Source of the DNA: Miscanthus floridulus
Lineage: Eukaryota; Streptophyta; Magnoliopsida; Poales; Poaceae
Assembly: GCF_019320115.1 (NCBI RefSeq)
Contig: NC_089591.1
Span: 58,156,078 to 58,220,077, forward strand
DNA length: 64,000 nt
Reading direction: 5' to 3'
Shown: positions 53,441 to 64,000 of the stretch, piece after piece
Numbering within the stretch: position 1 is the first letter of the stretch
Layout: the number at the start of each line of letters is the position of its first letter
Translations under genes and position numbers: made by a program
The notes under the pieces: generated by a model
Database searches by the model: none
Seen by the model: only the letters and a program-made list of their open reading frames with translations
What the model was told of the DNA's origin: nothing

Positions 53441-54830
53441 TTACCACCCCACCTACAGAGCACAAGTGGCTTTAGATGAGATGCTTTACTTTTAAACTAG
53501 CCCATCGGAGGACCTTTAGTTTGGATTGGTGTTACCAACCTGGACTAAAAGGTCCTTTAGTTCGGGTTAATAACACCAACCGAGACTAAAGGGTAAAGCT
53601 TTAGTCTGGGTTAGTGTTATCAACCGGGACTAAATGGTTAAGGACTTTAGTTCCAGTTGGCAATACCAACTGGGACTAATGTAGGCCCTTTTATCCGGGT
53701 TGGTGTTACCAACTGGGGCTAAAGTTCCTCCGACACCCATAAAACTTGGAACCGGGACTAATGCTCACATTAGTCCTAGTCCTAACTCTAGCTGAGACTA
53801 ATGTACTGAACCGAAAGTCTGTTATCTACCGGTGAGCCTTCTGCCTTCAGTCATCAAGTAGATAGACAAGTATAGGAGGCACTGCCTCTAGAGAGGATCA
53901 GACATAAATGCAAGGAAATCCCCAAAAGTTGCTTGGGAAGTGGTCTGTATGCCAAAATAAGGAAGCCTTGGAGTTGTAAACTTCAAAAGTCATAATGACG
54001 CTTTGATCATGAAAAACCTAGACAAACTCTTCAACAAATTGGACACTCCTTGGGTCAATCTTGTCTCAGAAAAACAATACTTGAATGAGAAACTTCCTAG
54101 CCACATAAAGAAAGGGTCATTCTAGTGGAGAGAAAACTTAAAAAACTTGACCAAATACAAGGATTTGAGAGATGTGTAAATAAAGAATGGACAAAGTTGC
54201 TTGTTATGGTATATCACTGCTGCCCTGAGATTCTGAAAACCAAATTCCTAAAATTGTACTCCTTTGCCAAAAAAAAAAAGAGACAAAACCATTTCGATCA
54301 GTGAGCAAGGTTTTCTCCCAAGAATCAATATTTCCACTATTTCATTTGCCTCGATCAGAAGATGCCTTTACCCAGATGCAAGTAATTACTTATCTTATTC
54401 TCTAAACGGCCGTACTGCACTATTCTAATTTCCAAACCATGTTGTATCGTGCCATGGATTTTGGAAACTCCGACAATTAGACAAGCTACAGCTGGTTTAA
54501 AGCCTTGGACCCGCTACTTAACTACGGGAGTTTATGTATGGGTGATATATTGCATTGACCTGAAAATTAGATCAATATGATTGAAATTCGCTCTTGACAA
54601 AAAGTATGTCTATTATTGATTTTAAATTTATAATATAATGTTTAGATGGATTGCTCTTTTAGTTTTATATAAGTAAGTTATTTATAGACTGCAACCGCAA
54701 CCATTACAATCTAGGGGACCACAATTAATGCATGTAACATGAGTAGTGTGAATGCACCAGTGTCATACATAGTTTCAAGATTATTTTAAAACCGTGAACA
54801 TGTGCTTTAACGTTCGTACTATGTTGAGTA

Positions 54831-55080
54831 CTGAGCGCGTGTTTAGGCGAACCCCAAATTTCTAAAAAAAGTGCTACAGTATCCATCACATCGAATCTTA
54901 CAATATGTGTATGGAGTATTAAATATAGATGAAAAAAACTAATTTTACAGTTTGGTTGGAAATTATGAGACGAACGTTTTAAGCCTAATTAGTCCATGAT
55001 TAAACACTAATTACTAAATAAAAACAAAAGCGCTACAGTAGCCCAAAATTCAAACTTAACGCAACTGAACACGCCCTGAG
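54831..55080. mobile_element. MITE, inverted copy of the GTGTTTAG family
   Basis: Ends CTGAGCGCGTGTTTAGG and, inverted, CTCAGGGCGTGTTCAGTTG. The interior has ACAGTTTGGTTGGAAATTAT and GCGCTACAGTAGC. Confidence 0.75.
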
Positions 55081-55395
55081 TAGTGAGTACTGGTTTCATT
55101 TGAAATAGTTCGAACGTGAAACCCAAGAAGATCCCGGGATCAACTACTGTCGTCAATTTCTTCGAAAACTTCCACATGGGCTGGCCCTAGCTAGAAGCAT
55201 GGCACCAATAATGAATTGCTTGCCCTTGCTCTCAACTTTCCGACCTTTTTCTCAAAGGGGAACTGTTTCTTGATTGCGTTGCTATTGGCAATAGCACTTA
55301 ACCTGCCAGGCCCTAGCAAGATTCCTGCCTAGCTGTGTTTTAGTAGTGCCTCTATCGTGCGGGTCACTTCAAGAAGCTATGCAACTACAGAGAGC
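55081..55395. other. Spacer, nothing recognised
   Basis: No coding similarity or repeat termini are visible. Confidence 0.4.
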
Positions 55396-55785
55396 AACTC
55401 AACCCTTATTTAGTTTCCACTTCGAAATTTTAAGTCCTGTCACGTTGAATATTTAACACATATATAAAGTATTAAATATAGACTAAAAAATAACTAACTA
55501 TACAGATTACGACTAATTTATAAGAAGAATCTTTTAAACTTAATTAGTTCATGATTTAATAATAAAGTGCTACAGTAACACATGTGCTAATGATGAATTA
55601 ATTAGGCTTAATAAATTCGTTTCGTGTTTTACTAACGAATTCTATAATTTATTTTTTTATTAGTACTAATGAATTCTATAATTTATTTTTTTATTAGTAT
55701 CCGAACATCTCATGTGACACTCCATATAATACCTGATATGACACCTCGAAACTTTACGTCCTAGAACTAAACCAGGCCTTATATA
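55396..55785. mobile_element. Enlarged or composite MITE of the same family
   Basis: Ends ACCCTTATTTAGTTTCC and, inverted, AAGGCCTGGTTTAGTTC. The interior has two family-like halves and a direct duplication of GAATTCTATAATTTATTTTT (55,637 and 55,671). Confidence 0.6.
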
Positions 55786-57127
55786 TAAAATAAATATATA
55801 GGTGTACTGCGCTAACCGGTGCATACAATTGAGAAGTTCTTCGAGATATATACTGTTGATCAATGTGCGAACCAATTATACTATGATTATCGTCGCCTCC
55901 TAAATATTGGTGCTCTGGATGTAGATGGACGACACGGCATGGATACGCATAGCCACTGCGAGTCGTTCCAGCACGTCAGCCCAGTGAACTTGTCATTTAT
56001 TACATGTCGGCCAGGTAGCCCAATACATAAATCTAAGACAGATTACACATGAACTTAAGAAGACCAATAAATCCATCGTATATACATACAAAAATCCATC
56101 ATCATAAGCAAATCGCAGCCATCTTGGATCTCACTGCACCACCTTCATATCTCAGTGAATGTCGCAGCATCTATCTAGCCATCGCCGCCATCTAGCTACA
56201 TACGGAAGAGGTGACTAGCAAGGGAACATAGTAGTGAATGCCGGAATAAAGGGAAGAGAGGAGAGGGGAGCGGCAAATGGAAGGGGAGCTAGGAGGCGAG
56301 CATGGCACACAATGGAGATGGACAAGAGTTGGAAAAGAAGCATGGACGGGAGGGGAGAGGGGAGTGTGGCTGAGTGGGTGTTGGCCCGACGAGGAGCGCC
56401 GCTGGGTGGGGACAATTAGGGTGTTGGCTAGCTAGGATTGAATTGGGAGAGAGAATTTGCAGGCGTGACCGTGAAGGGTAATTATTAGATTAGCTAATCG
56501 CGAACCATTAATGAATCATCATCCCGTGTTCGTGCCGTTCCTATAGTCCGAAGATCAGCATAAGCTATCGAACCGTATTGATACAAGCACAGCACGACTT
56601 TGGACCATACCTCGTGGCGCACTTTAACCTGGACCTCTTGGCCATCTATAATGCTCGCTCGCCCATATTTGTGCAAAAGTGGCAACCGTAAGAAGTGCTT
56701 AAAAAAAGTTTCTCCTGAGGCTGCGGGGACTTCGAAATTCACAAGGTAAGATCCTCCGATAGATTATTACCTTCTTCATAGAAAAGAGGCCAATGCCTAT
56801 GGCGGCTTTTGGCCACATGGATACTACCATTAGAGAGTGTACAGAATACTAACACATCAGTCAAGCGATCAAATCATCCTGTAGAGCAAATTCGACCTTT
56901 TTCGTCATCTCATCTTGTGTTTACTTAGTAGCCAATGTCGTTATCATGGAGTTGCTTGTAGTCCGTACTTATTCGATCTTTATGCCATTGCACGCGGCCG
57001 ATTATTTCTGGTTTACATACTAGTAGGTAATAACATAATAAATTTCACAACATAAATCATGACAAGAAAAAAAATACTAGTATTTAAATCTTTAACATAA
57101 TAGTTGAACCAACAACATCAATAATAC
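55786..57127. other. Unrecognised intergenic DNA
   Basis: Short ORFs without known domains and no terminal repeats. The purine-rich stretch 56,240-56,400 is simple-sequence-like. Confidence 0.4.
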
Positions 57128-58298
57128 TGTCGGGTTATGATATACCAGGTATCTCGAGTGGCCCATGGTACATGAGCTGGTATAAACCCAAACGACCGAG
57201 GCCTAGCTAAGCTATGTGGACCTGGACTAGACACTAAAGCAGGGGATGGCCACGACCCCTTCTCACAGCCTTCACCGCATGCCGCGCAACTCCTCACGAC
57301 CTCTCCTCCGTCCCGACCTCTAGGAGGAACGAGGAGAGATCGAACTCTGCCAAGCGTGCCTGCTCTAACAAGAGCAGGCACGCCGCACTGACCTCGCAAG
57401 GACCGAGGGGACAACAGTCTCCTCAGCCCGGTCAGACGTCATTCTTGCACCACGCAGCGCGGACAAGACAACACCGCTAAGCAGTGACGACCAGTATAGA
57501 GACCCACCATTCAAACATGGCCCGACGAGACAGATATAAGACCCCACCCACTACGGGATGTGGTTCACGACGACGGCCTTGCCTTAAAGAGCCATCCAAG
57601 CCAACGAATGCCATGACCCCGGAGCTCGGGATCGTAGCTACTAGCTCTGCAAGTAGCAAGATGACCAATGACCCGGGGGCGGCTACCAACTCCTGTACGA
57701 TGCCTCGGGGAGATCAGGAGGCGATAACGAAGGCCACGGTAAGACCACGTCACGTAGGATGGCTAGCGAACCACCACCGTGCCTACAGTGCCGCCACAGC
57801 CAACACAGTAGCACCAAGCCATCCCATGCCATGATATGGGCATAAGACCATGACGACAACCACGCCCGGATGTGCGCTACATCAAGTCAAGATGGTATTT
57901 TTTGCAAGTCAAGTTAGCTAGGTTCCCTCCCTTAGGCTCACGACCCATTGGTCGGGAGAACCTTCTTCTTTGTATGTGACCTAGCCCCGGACTCTATATA
58001 AGAGCAGTCATGGCACCCTTCCAAGGCATCGGACTCTCGAAACTCTCATTCGGGCAGTCCATCTTCTAGCTCTAGCTCTAGCTCTATTCTCCTACCTCTT
58101 CCACCATTCTTACACCACCCATTGTAAGAACTTCAGAGCATTCAAGAGAGGAACACACACTCGATCATCTTTGAGACTAGATGTAGGGCTCCGGTCTGAA
58201 CCAGTATAAATTCTCGTATCTTTTGGATGCTACCATCGTCTTTCTGAAGCAGCGCAACAATCGTATAAATTTACTAGTCGGTCTATAAAACACCGACA
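57128..58298 (+). repeat. Tat-type gypsy 5' LTR
   Basis: A 1,171-bp LTR starting TGTCGGGTTATGATATACC and ending TAAAACACCGACA, with matching TGTCGG/CCGACA ends. A TATA-like CTCTATATAAGAGC at about 57,993-58,006 and poly-A-proximal CCATTGTAAGAAC follow. It contains a CTCTAG-type hexamer repeat near 58,070. Confidence 0.8.
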
Positions 58299-58318
58299 GT
58301 TGGTGCACCAGGTAGCGG
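58299..58318 (+). other. Gypsy primer-binding site
   Basis: GTTGGTGCACCAGGTAGCGG abuts the LTR and matches the TTGGTGCGCCAGGTAG site typical of RIRE2/Tat-type gypsy elements, with one change. Confidence 0.65.
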
Positions 58319-59460
58319 ACAGTCGTGCACTCTCGTTGTTGAGAAGGAAGCGATGGCTTCTCGCACCGCTGATGGATTCAACTGTGGAACGACCCACGAT
58401 GGCTACATCCGTGATGGGAACCCCAAGTTCATCGACATCGATGGGCTAGTGCCCACGTTCGTCCTCGATCCTGGCCAGGTTCTCCACCCCGGAGTCCAGG
58501 TCCCTGAGATCTATGGTGAACAAACTCTTAGAATGGCCCCCGACGACCATATCCTAGAGTTCACCTATATAAGGGGGCCAGTACCCTTTCTCATCACTGA
58601 CCATGGCTAGGTCCTCCGCCTAGGAATCCAGAGGTCTATGGCTCAAGGCAAGCTCACCCACGGAATGGCCCTCAAGAGCCACATCCTTTTGGGAACCTTG
58701 AGATCATCCACGCCGACGGGTTAACACCCGTCACTAGTCTCTACCCTATTTGGGCCCACCGCATGGGAAGCCTAGATCCTATGGGAGAGCCATGCCCTGA
58801 GCAGCGTCTCCACCACCAGTGGAATGCGGCAAGTCAGGGTCCGCTACCACGCGGCGCTATCGTTAGTGATCAAGTGGCCATCTGGCGCCACCCCTCACAA
58901 GGCCAAGCCCAAAACTAGGGTCAAATCCCTCGTGACAGACTAGCCGTCCGTCGCACCAATACACAAACTATTAGCTCTCACATAGAGGCATGTGCATTCG
59001 AGGAAGTGGGCCCTCTAAGAGCATGATGCTCCATGCCGAGCAGACCATGCCGCATTGCCCTTAGAACCCCACTTCCGCAGTGACAGATCATGCTAGCTCT
59101 TCATTGAGAGCGGCAACCACACCCATAGGCGGAGACGCGACGACTACGACATCATCGAGCCATGAGGACTCATACATCAGAATGCATGAGCCCTCTCGGC
59201 CCCACAAGCCAGACATGAAGAAACCATCCTCGGGGGATCACGAGCCCACCGAGGACATCGAGCTGGCAAGGATTGACCCAAGGCTGCCCAAGAGAACGAC
59301 CCACACCGGCTGCGACTGCTCCAAGCAATAGAGAAGCGACCTTACCAGCTTGCGGATCATGAACCGCGATGACCTCACCATGGACGAATGCTCGGGGGCT
59401 CACCATGCCTCGAGCAACGACAACAAGACCAACAATGACTCCCTGAACGCTAACCGGTGA
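58319..59460 (+). pseudogene. Degenerate Tat-type gypsy leader and gag N-terminal region
   Basis: Open stretches begin MASRTADGFNCGTTHDGYIR (58,353) and MTDHASSSLRAATTPIGGD (59,080). They sit where the leader or gag of this class lies but lack a clear gag core. No pol follows: the element is cut off near 59,460 where Athila-like sequence begins. Confidence 0.45.
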
Positions 59461-60822
59461 TGTTAATCATAACCCTCACTTCTTTATTCGATCGCATTCA
59501 CATACGCACATAGATATGCTAACGATCCTAAAAAGCTAAAACAACTTTTTTGACGCAAAGTGTAGAACAAACTTAGGGGGTATGGAATCTGCATGGCTCA
59601 TTCCAAAGGCGTCCACCTTCTGGATGACCCAATCCGCTTCTCGCAAGCGGTCGATACCGTAGACTCGCCAGGGGGGGGACATGCACGAGACCCTTGCTAG
59701 CATGCGCCCCCACTACAAGAAGCCACACTTGCCACCAACGAAGGTCGAGGGGTTTAAACTAACAAATTCCACAAGTTTTGGTGAATCTATATTTTCTGTA
59801 GGGTTTATCCAAAAAACCATCAAGGTGCAAGATGTCAGATTTAATTGCGCTTATCCATGGCAAAACGGACACCAGAAGGTTCGAGAAGACTCGAGAGGAC
59901 TCCACACCGAAGCGAAGGGCAAGGCTGGCCAGCCCCTAGGGCCCACCTATCAGCCCTCTGTTGTTATGTCAGTTATCCACCACCTCCTAGGTTGTATCTA
60001 CGTCGTCCTTTAAGTTGGTTTGATCCAATGGCTCACATTAGACGCTCTGGGCTATATATACCAGTCCACCACCTCCTAGGTTGTATCTACGTAGTCCTTT
60101 AAGTCATTTGAGAAGGCAGAAACCCTAATCATCCTCAGAGCTCCACCTTATTCTAGGGCATAGCTAGTTAGGCTAGGTCTAGAGAAAGGCAAGCATGCTT
60201 CGCTTGGATTCCCGATCGTGTCAAGAGCGTGGTTTGGTATAATCTTTGTACCCCCTCTCTATTGTACCTCCATTATTTTTCTATGCTAGTTACAATTGTT
60301 ATGACAATATTAGTATTCATCTTATTCATGTTCTTCGTTATAATGTTCAACGTCTACTTTGATTATATACTTAGTATAGCTAGTTTATCATTATGTTTAT
60401 GCATAAGTTCGTATAGCACTCACTCTAAAGTACACGGGGTGGGTAGTTGACAATGTGTAAGCATGGTGCTTATATGTTCTTTACCTATGGATACACCCTA
60501 TATTTCTGGGTCATGTGGTAGATCGCGGATGTGACACTCCCGTTAAGTCCTTTGTAATCCACTCCCTGATTATAGGTGCAAGTAGGGTCCCGTTACGAAG
60601 GAAGAACAAGCTCTGTTCTTAATCTTCCTTAGTAATATTCCTTATGTGTAGATATAAAGAACCTTAGCCATGACTACTAGGTGTAATTGTACTAATCAAT
60701 GTATGTTTTGACTTGTAATTAAGAATGACTTAGGAATTATTCCTCTAATATTCTACCTGACCATGCTAATGCCATAGAAATGAGTACTTTGAGTGATTTA
60801 TCATTATTGATGATCAATACTT

Positions 60823-60875
<53 letters not shown>

Positions 60876-61260
60876 TATCCTATGACTTACCCCTATTATG
60901 AGTAGAATATTGGTTATAGTTTACTTCTCCATCAATAGTAGAAGTTATCAATACATGTCCATGCTAGACCTTCTCTGTGGTAAAAATATAAATAGCGATA
61001 CCTAAAATACTCCCAGGTGAAGTGCTACAATAGTATAATTATCTTTGTGCTTGCAGATCCTTTTCATCCATATATTTATATATTCTTCCTAGTTACATAA
61101 ATTAATAAAGAACTACTTTATATTATGGATGCTATGTAGTACCAACAAGAATCTCTGGCATCATAACTAGGGATGACAACCTAGTAAAGTAATGTTATGA
61201 GATATATGTTTATAATAGGTGGCTACTAAATAAGTGACAAGTTATTAAATACCAACAAGC
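59461..61260 (+). repeat. Probable truncated Athila-like LTR and leader
   Basis: It contains two copies of CCACCTCCTAGGTTGTATCT (59,978 and 60,063) about 85 bp apart, TATA-like GGCTATATATACC (about 60,050-60,062), and an (AT)n run at 60826-60873. It ends before PBS-like sites. No clear LTR start was found. Confidence 0.45.
60826..60873. repeat. (AT)n microsatellite
   Basis: About 48 bases of AT dinucleotide repeat. Confidence 0.95.
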
Positions 61261-61283
61261 ATTTCTAGTGCCGTTACCAGGGA
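61140..61283 (+). repeat. Duplicated PBS-like segment, 110-bp offset
   Basis: ACCAACAAGAATCTC then TGGCATCATAACTAGGGA (61156-61173), and ACCAACAAGCATTTC then TAGTGCCGTTACCAGGGA (61266-61283). The second matches the tRNA-Asp-type Athila site TGGCGCCGTTGCCGGGGA at 14 of 18 positions, the first at fewer. Confidence 0.6.
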
Positions 61284-61539
61284 AGGTAGCTAGGCAAAGA
61301 AAAGTATTGATAAACTTATACTTATTGATGTGATCGAGGAAAACCATTAACCTCTGCTCAAATAGGCTTACCCTTATTTTGTCTACTTGTGTATCATATG
61401 CAGGGTAATGTATGACCGGTTTTGACCTTCCAACAAACTATGTTGAGGATCCAGAATCATTAATCAAGAGCTAAACTCAAGAAAGTTCCAGCTTTAAAGT
61501 CAGAAGACAACCATATAAGGCGAAGCTTAACACCTGAAT

Positions 61540-62845
61540 TTGAAGCTATGGCTAACAAGACTCTCCGTGAATTCTCTGCTCCAACTACGACGAACATCCA
61601 TACTAGACCAATAGTCAATGTTGAAGACAATGGAACACAAGCCAACCCTCATCAACATGGTGCAAGCAAGCCAGTTTTGTGCAAAGACACATGAAGATGC
61701 GAGTGCACATCTCCAATAGTTTCTAGAAATTTATAGCACTTTCACCATCAAAGGAGTGACCCAAGATACCATACTACTTCACCTCTTTCCATTCTCACTC
61801 TTGGGGAAAGCAAAGCAATGGTTCTACACCAACAAAGATAGAAATACTACATCGGATAACTGCTCCACTGTCTTCCTAGCAAAGTTCTTTCCCACAGGCA
61901 AGACTAATGCTCTGCGTGGGAAAATTTCAAGCTTTCAGCAACAACATGATAAATCTATTCCTAAGGCATGGGAACACTTTCAAGATTACATTGCTGAATG
62001 TCCTCATTATGGGATAGAGAATTGGCTACTCATGTAGACTTTCTACCATGGGTTGACCAACAGTACCTGTGAGACTATGATTGCTGCTGTTGGAGGTGCA
62101 TTATTGTCACTCACCATACTGGCTACAACAACTTTTGTGAAGAAGATGGCCTCCAACCAAAGTTGGAATGAAGAACATCTTCAGACCCGCAAGAGAGGTG
62201 GAGGTATGCATTAACTCAAGGAGGTAGACATGCCGTCTGCCAAGATGGATCTACTGATGAAGAAGCTTGAAGATCAAGCCAATGAGAAGCAAGAAGTCAT
62301 GAACATTCATGATTCTTGTATGACATATGAAGAGTGTGGAAATACTGGGCATTCAGGGAACAACTATCCTAAAACCCAAGAGGATGTGAACTTTGTCAAC
62401 AATAGCAATTACTTTCATCCTCAACAGACTCAAGGATAGAACCAGCAATAGAGACCAAGTACCAAGGTAACTATTAAGGTAATAATTTTAATAATTTCAA
62501 TCAACCACCCTTGAGAGAATTAATTGCTGACCAATCCAAACTTATGGAGGGGTTATCTAGAAAGGTAGCTACTAATGATAAAATTCTAGAGAACATAAAT
62601 AATAGAATAGATAGCTTTGCTTCCCCCATTAAGAACCAGCATAGCTTTAATAAAATGGTAGAATCACAAATAGCTCAGCTAGCAGCTGTTGTTCCTTCAT
62701 CCGACAAAGGTAAGATTCTAGGGCAACCGGAAGATCTAGAAACTGTAAATCTTATCGATACTCATAGTGGCGCATATTATTATATACAACCATCGATGGA
62801 AAAGGTCGATAGACTATACCTTGCCAGAAAAGAAGAGTGATCCAG
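61540..62845 (+). pseudogene. Athila-like gypsy gag, fragmented
   Basis: Blocks in order: LLHLFPFSLLGKAKQWFYTN and IPKAWEHFQDYIAECPHYGI (61,756-62,037), the retrotransposon gag core. A degenerate zinc knuckle reads YEECGNTGHSGNNYP, with its last Cys changed to Tyr (62,320-62,370). The C-terminal VESQIAQLAAVVPSSDKGKI (62,511-62,840) is typical of Athila gag. In-frame stops at several points separate the blocks. Gag would package the element RNA. Confidence 0.85.
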
Positions 62846-63330
62846 GGAGACCTATCATCCCCATCGCCATTGGACCTCACATTTTTTAAGAAGCTATCTG
62901 TGACATCGGAGCAAGTGTCAACATCATGCCTAAGGTAATTTATGATTAAATTAATGGAGATACTTTGTTATACACAAACATGCATTTGCATCTTGTAGAT
63001 TAGTCACTCTATTACCCCAAGGGAGTTCTTGAAGATGCCATTGTTCGAGTGGGACAATCATATGTTCCCATAGACTTTGTGGTTTTTGAAATAGGTGGAG
63101 ATGTAAGGGCACCCATTATTTTGGGCCGACCATTCCCAAGCACCGCAAAAGCCATCATCTACATCGATAGTGCTAAGATATGCATCACAATCAAGGATAG
63201 GAAGGAGAAATTTTCTTTCAAGAACCACATCCTACAATCTCCTGGACATCCATAGACGCCATGCCTGTCCAAAGAGACAACAGTGACCAAGATGAAGAAC
63301 AACAGGAGAAGGAGGAAGAACAAGGCCAGG
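62846..63330 (+). pseudogene. Athila-like protease, first copy
   Basis: The retropepsin-type active site EAICDIGASVNIMPK is at about 62,888-62,932. It is followed by MGQSYVPIDFVVFEIGGD, IILGRPFPSTAKAIIYIDSA and ICITIKDRKEKFSFK (63,049-63,255). Stops separate the two halves. The encoded protease would process gag-pol. Confidence 0.8.
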
Positions 63331-63439
63331 TAGCCTTAAGAAGAATCAGTTAACATGATCAACACACTTCGATCAGAGTACGACCACCTTCTTGCTTCAC
63401 CATTCCTTACTGAGAAGGATGACCTAGGCGTACCCACGA

Positions 63440-63791
63440 TCGAGTGTACCATTGGATAGAATTTTTCACAAGACCTTCTATGACATTGGGTCGGGTGTCA
63501 ATATAATGTCTAAGGTAATGTATGAATATTTATTCAGTGATGAACCTTTATTTCCTACATATACGCAATTGCAGATGGTGGACTAATCAACCTAATTTCT
63601 AGAAGTAATAGCAAAATATGTCATGATAAGAATACATGATCAGTTTGCCCCTACCGACTTCATGGTTCTAGACATGGGTGAAGAAGATGATACACCTATT
63701 ATATTAGGAAGACTGTTCCTCAACACAACCAACACAATCATATACGTCAGATCTAGATAAGTCCACTTCCAATTCCCTAGAGAAAAGGTAC
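63440..63791 (+). pseudogene. Athila-like protease, second diverged copy
   Basis: A second active-site block, YDIGSGVNIMSKVMYEYLFS (about 63,479-63,540), is followed by DFMVLDMGEEDDTPIILGRL and NTTNTIIYVRS (63,656-63,755). It parallels the first copy about 590 bp upstream but differs at many residues. It is truncated at 63,791 by an LTR. Confidence 0.75.
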
Positions 63792-64000
63792 TGTCGGTGC
63801 AGAAAGTGATCAACACGTAAATATTTGTAGTTTTGTCGTACGTTATAATTGAATGTGGCCTAGCACTCAATGACACAGGGTTTATACTCATTCAGGCAAT
63901 GTGCTCTATGTCTAGTTTGAGTCGGTCGATGACTTTATTCCTGAGCCCAGGTGCTCGAAGTTTGTTGTGGGGTTATAAACGAGAGGGAGTAAGATAGGGG
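63792..64000 (+). repeat. Start of another LTR, cut by the window edge
   Basis: TGTCGGTGCAGAAAGTGATC starts abruptly within the second protease copy, with GGTAC (63787-63791) as candidate target duplication. The far end lies outside the window, so the family is not assigned. Confidence 0.5.

Larger units (their letters stand above)
52711..53834. mobile_element. Non-autonomous CACTA inserted in LINE
   Basis: Starts CACTAGTAGGAAAATGGAC at 52711 and ends TTATCTACCGGTG at 53834. The adjoining triplets ACC and AGC are an imperfect target duplication. TTTAGTCCCGGTTG / ACCGGGACTAAAG repeats line both sides, and the left part is the inverted homologue of the right part of 37643-38215. The interior contains an inverted tRNA-like module, a 23-bp G-box array and the end of yet another CACTA family at 53440. 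Confidence 0.8.
47513..54480 (+). pseudogene. LINE ORF2 (reverse transcriptase), split by two insertions
   Basis: Part 1 (47,513-47,931) gives QARNISYF-like sequence, then VEHQAIIKLMESRAFGQTWI and SILSSG. Part 2 (52,118-52,710) continues exactly with TLVVLLNGILSKTLHCKQSV, RQGDPLPLTYFVLAADVLQF, the catalytic YADD (about 52,326), then SIGLKVNYRKSMMVP and LPFTYLGLPLG. Part 3 (53,838-54,480) has a KYRRHCLWRGSDINARKSPK-like block and NDALIMKNLDKLFNKLDTPW. This is the RVT_1 domain of a plant L1-type LINE, whose enzyme copies element RNA at nicked target DNA. Part 1/part 2 joins without loss once the 4,181-bp LTR unit and one TCAGG copy are discounted; part 2/part 3 flank a CACTA insertion. Additional stops and frameshifts make it inactive. 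Confidence 0.88.

Overview
The window is nuclear DNA of a grass. It looks panicoid or andropogonoid (sorghum, sugarcane, maize or Miscanthus type), judging by CACTA elements with TTTGCCGAGTGCC and TAGTCCCGGTT subterminal repeats, Stowaway-like MITEs, grass-type LTR retrotransposons and GC-rich first exons. The species cannot be fixed from the sequence. No bacterial operon, CRISPR array or rRNA gene is present.

Only two ordinary host genes can be supported, both on the + strand. One is a three-exon NAC transcription factor of the NAC1 / NAC21-22 type (30263-32458) with a TATA box near 30006. The other is a nine-exon, PLP-dependent low-specificity L-threonine aldolase (39769-42038). All its splice phases fit, but exon 2 has one extra base near 40356 that would cut the protein at about 176 residues.

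The rest is mostly nested transposable elements. 1-6,470: 30-bp minisatellite, LINE 3' end, Stowaway MITE, GC-rich island with a promoter-like segment, MULE-like element. 6,667-8,081: non-autonomous CACTA (TSD CTC) with a long foldback and a tRNA-like module. 8,413-20,069: large CACTA (TSD ACT) with three minus-strand genes: a zf-GRF/membrane-anchor protein, a decayed TNP2 transposase and a decayed Ulp1-like protease gene. 20,591-21,360: fragment of another CACTA. 21,715-28,488: complete but mutated Ty1/copia element on the minus strand (TSD GGTCC), inserted in sequence resembling a Tat-type gypsy LTR.

35,594-36,798: MULE-like element inside a Stowaway MITE. 37,643-38,215: short CACTA (TSD TGT). 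42,731-43,946: MULE with long TIRs and a repetitive GC-rich interior. 44,000-47,000: MITE cluster. 47,513-54,480: one LINE split by a 4,181-bp TG...CA LTR unit (TSD TCAGG) and by a short CACTA that carries a 23-bp-period G-box array. 57,128-63,791: Tat-type gypsy LTR and gag remnant, then a decayed Athila-like gypsy with duplicated primer-binding-site and protease regions, cut at 63,792 by the start of another LTR.

The most unusual signals are the 23-bp CACGTG array, tRNA-like A/B-box modules found repeatedly inside different short CACTA elements, the two-promoter layout of the large CACTA with a second internal repeat array, and the small spliced zf-GRF gene that stays open beside a ruined transposase. 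None proves a new system; each is a testable lead.
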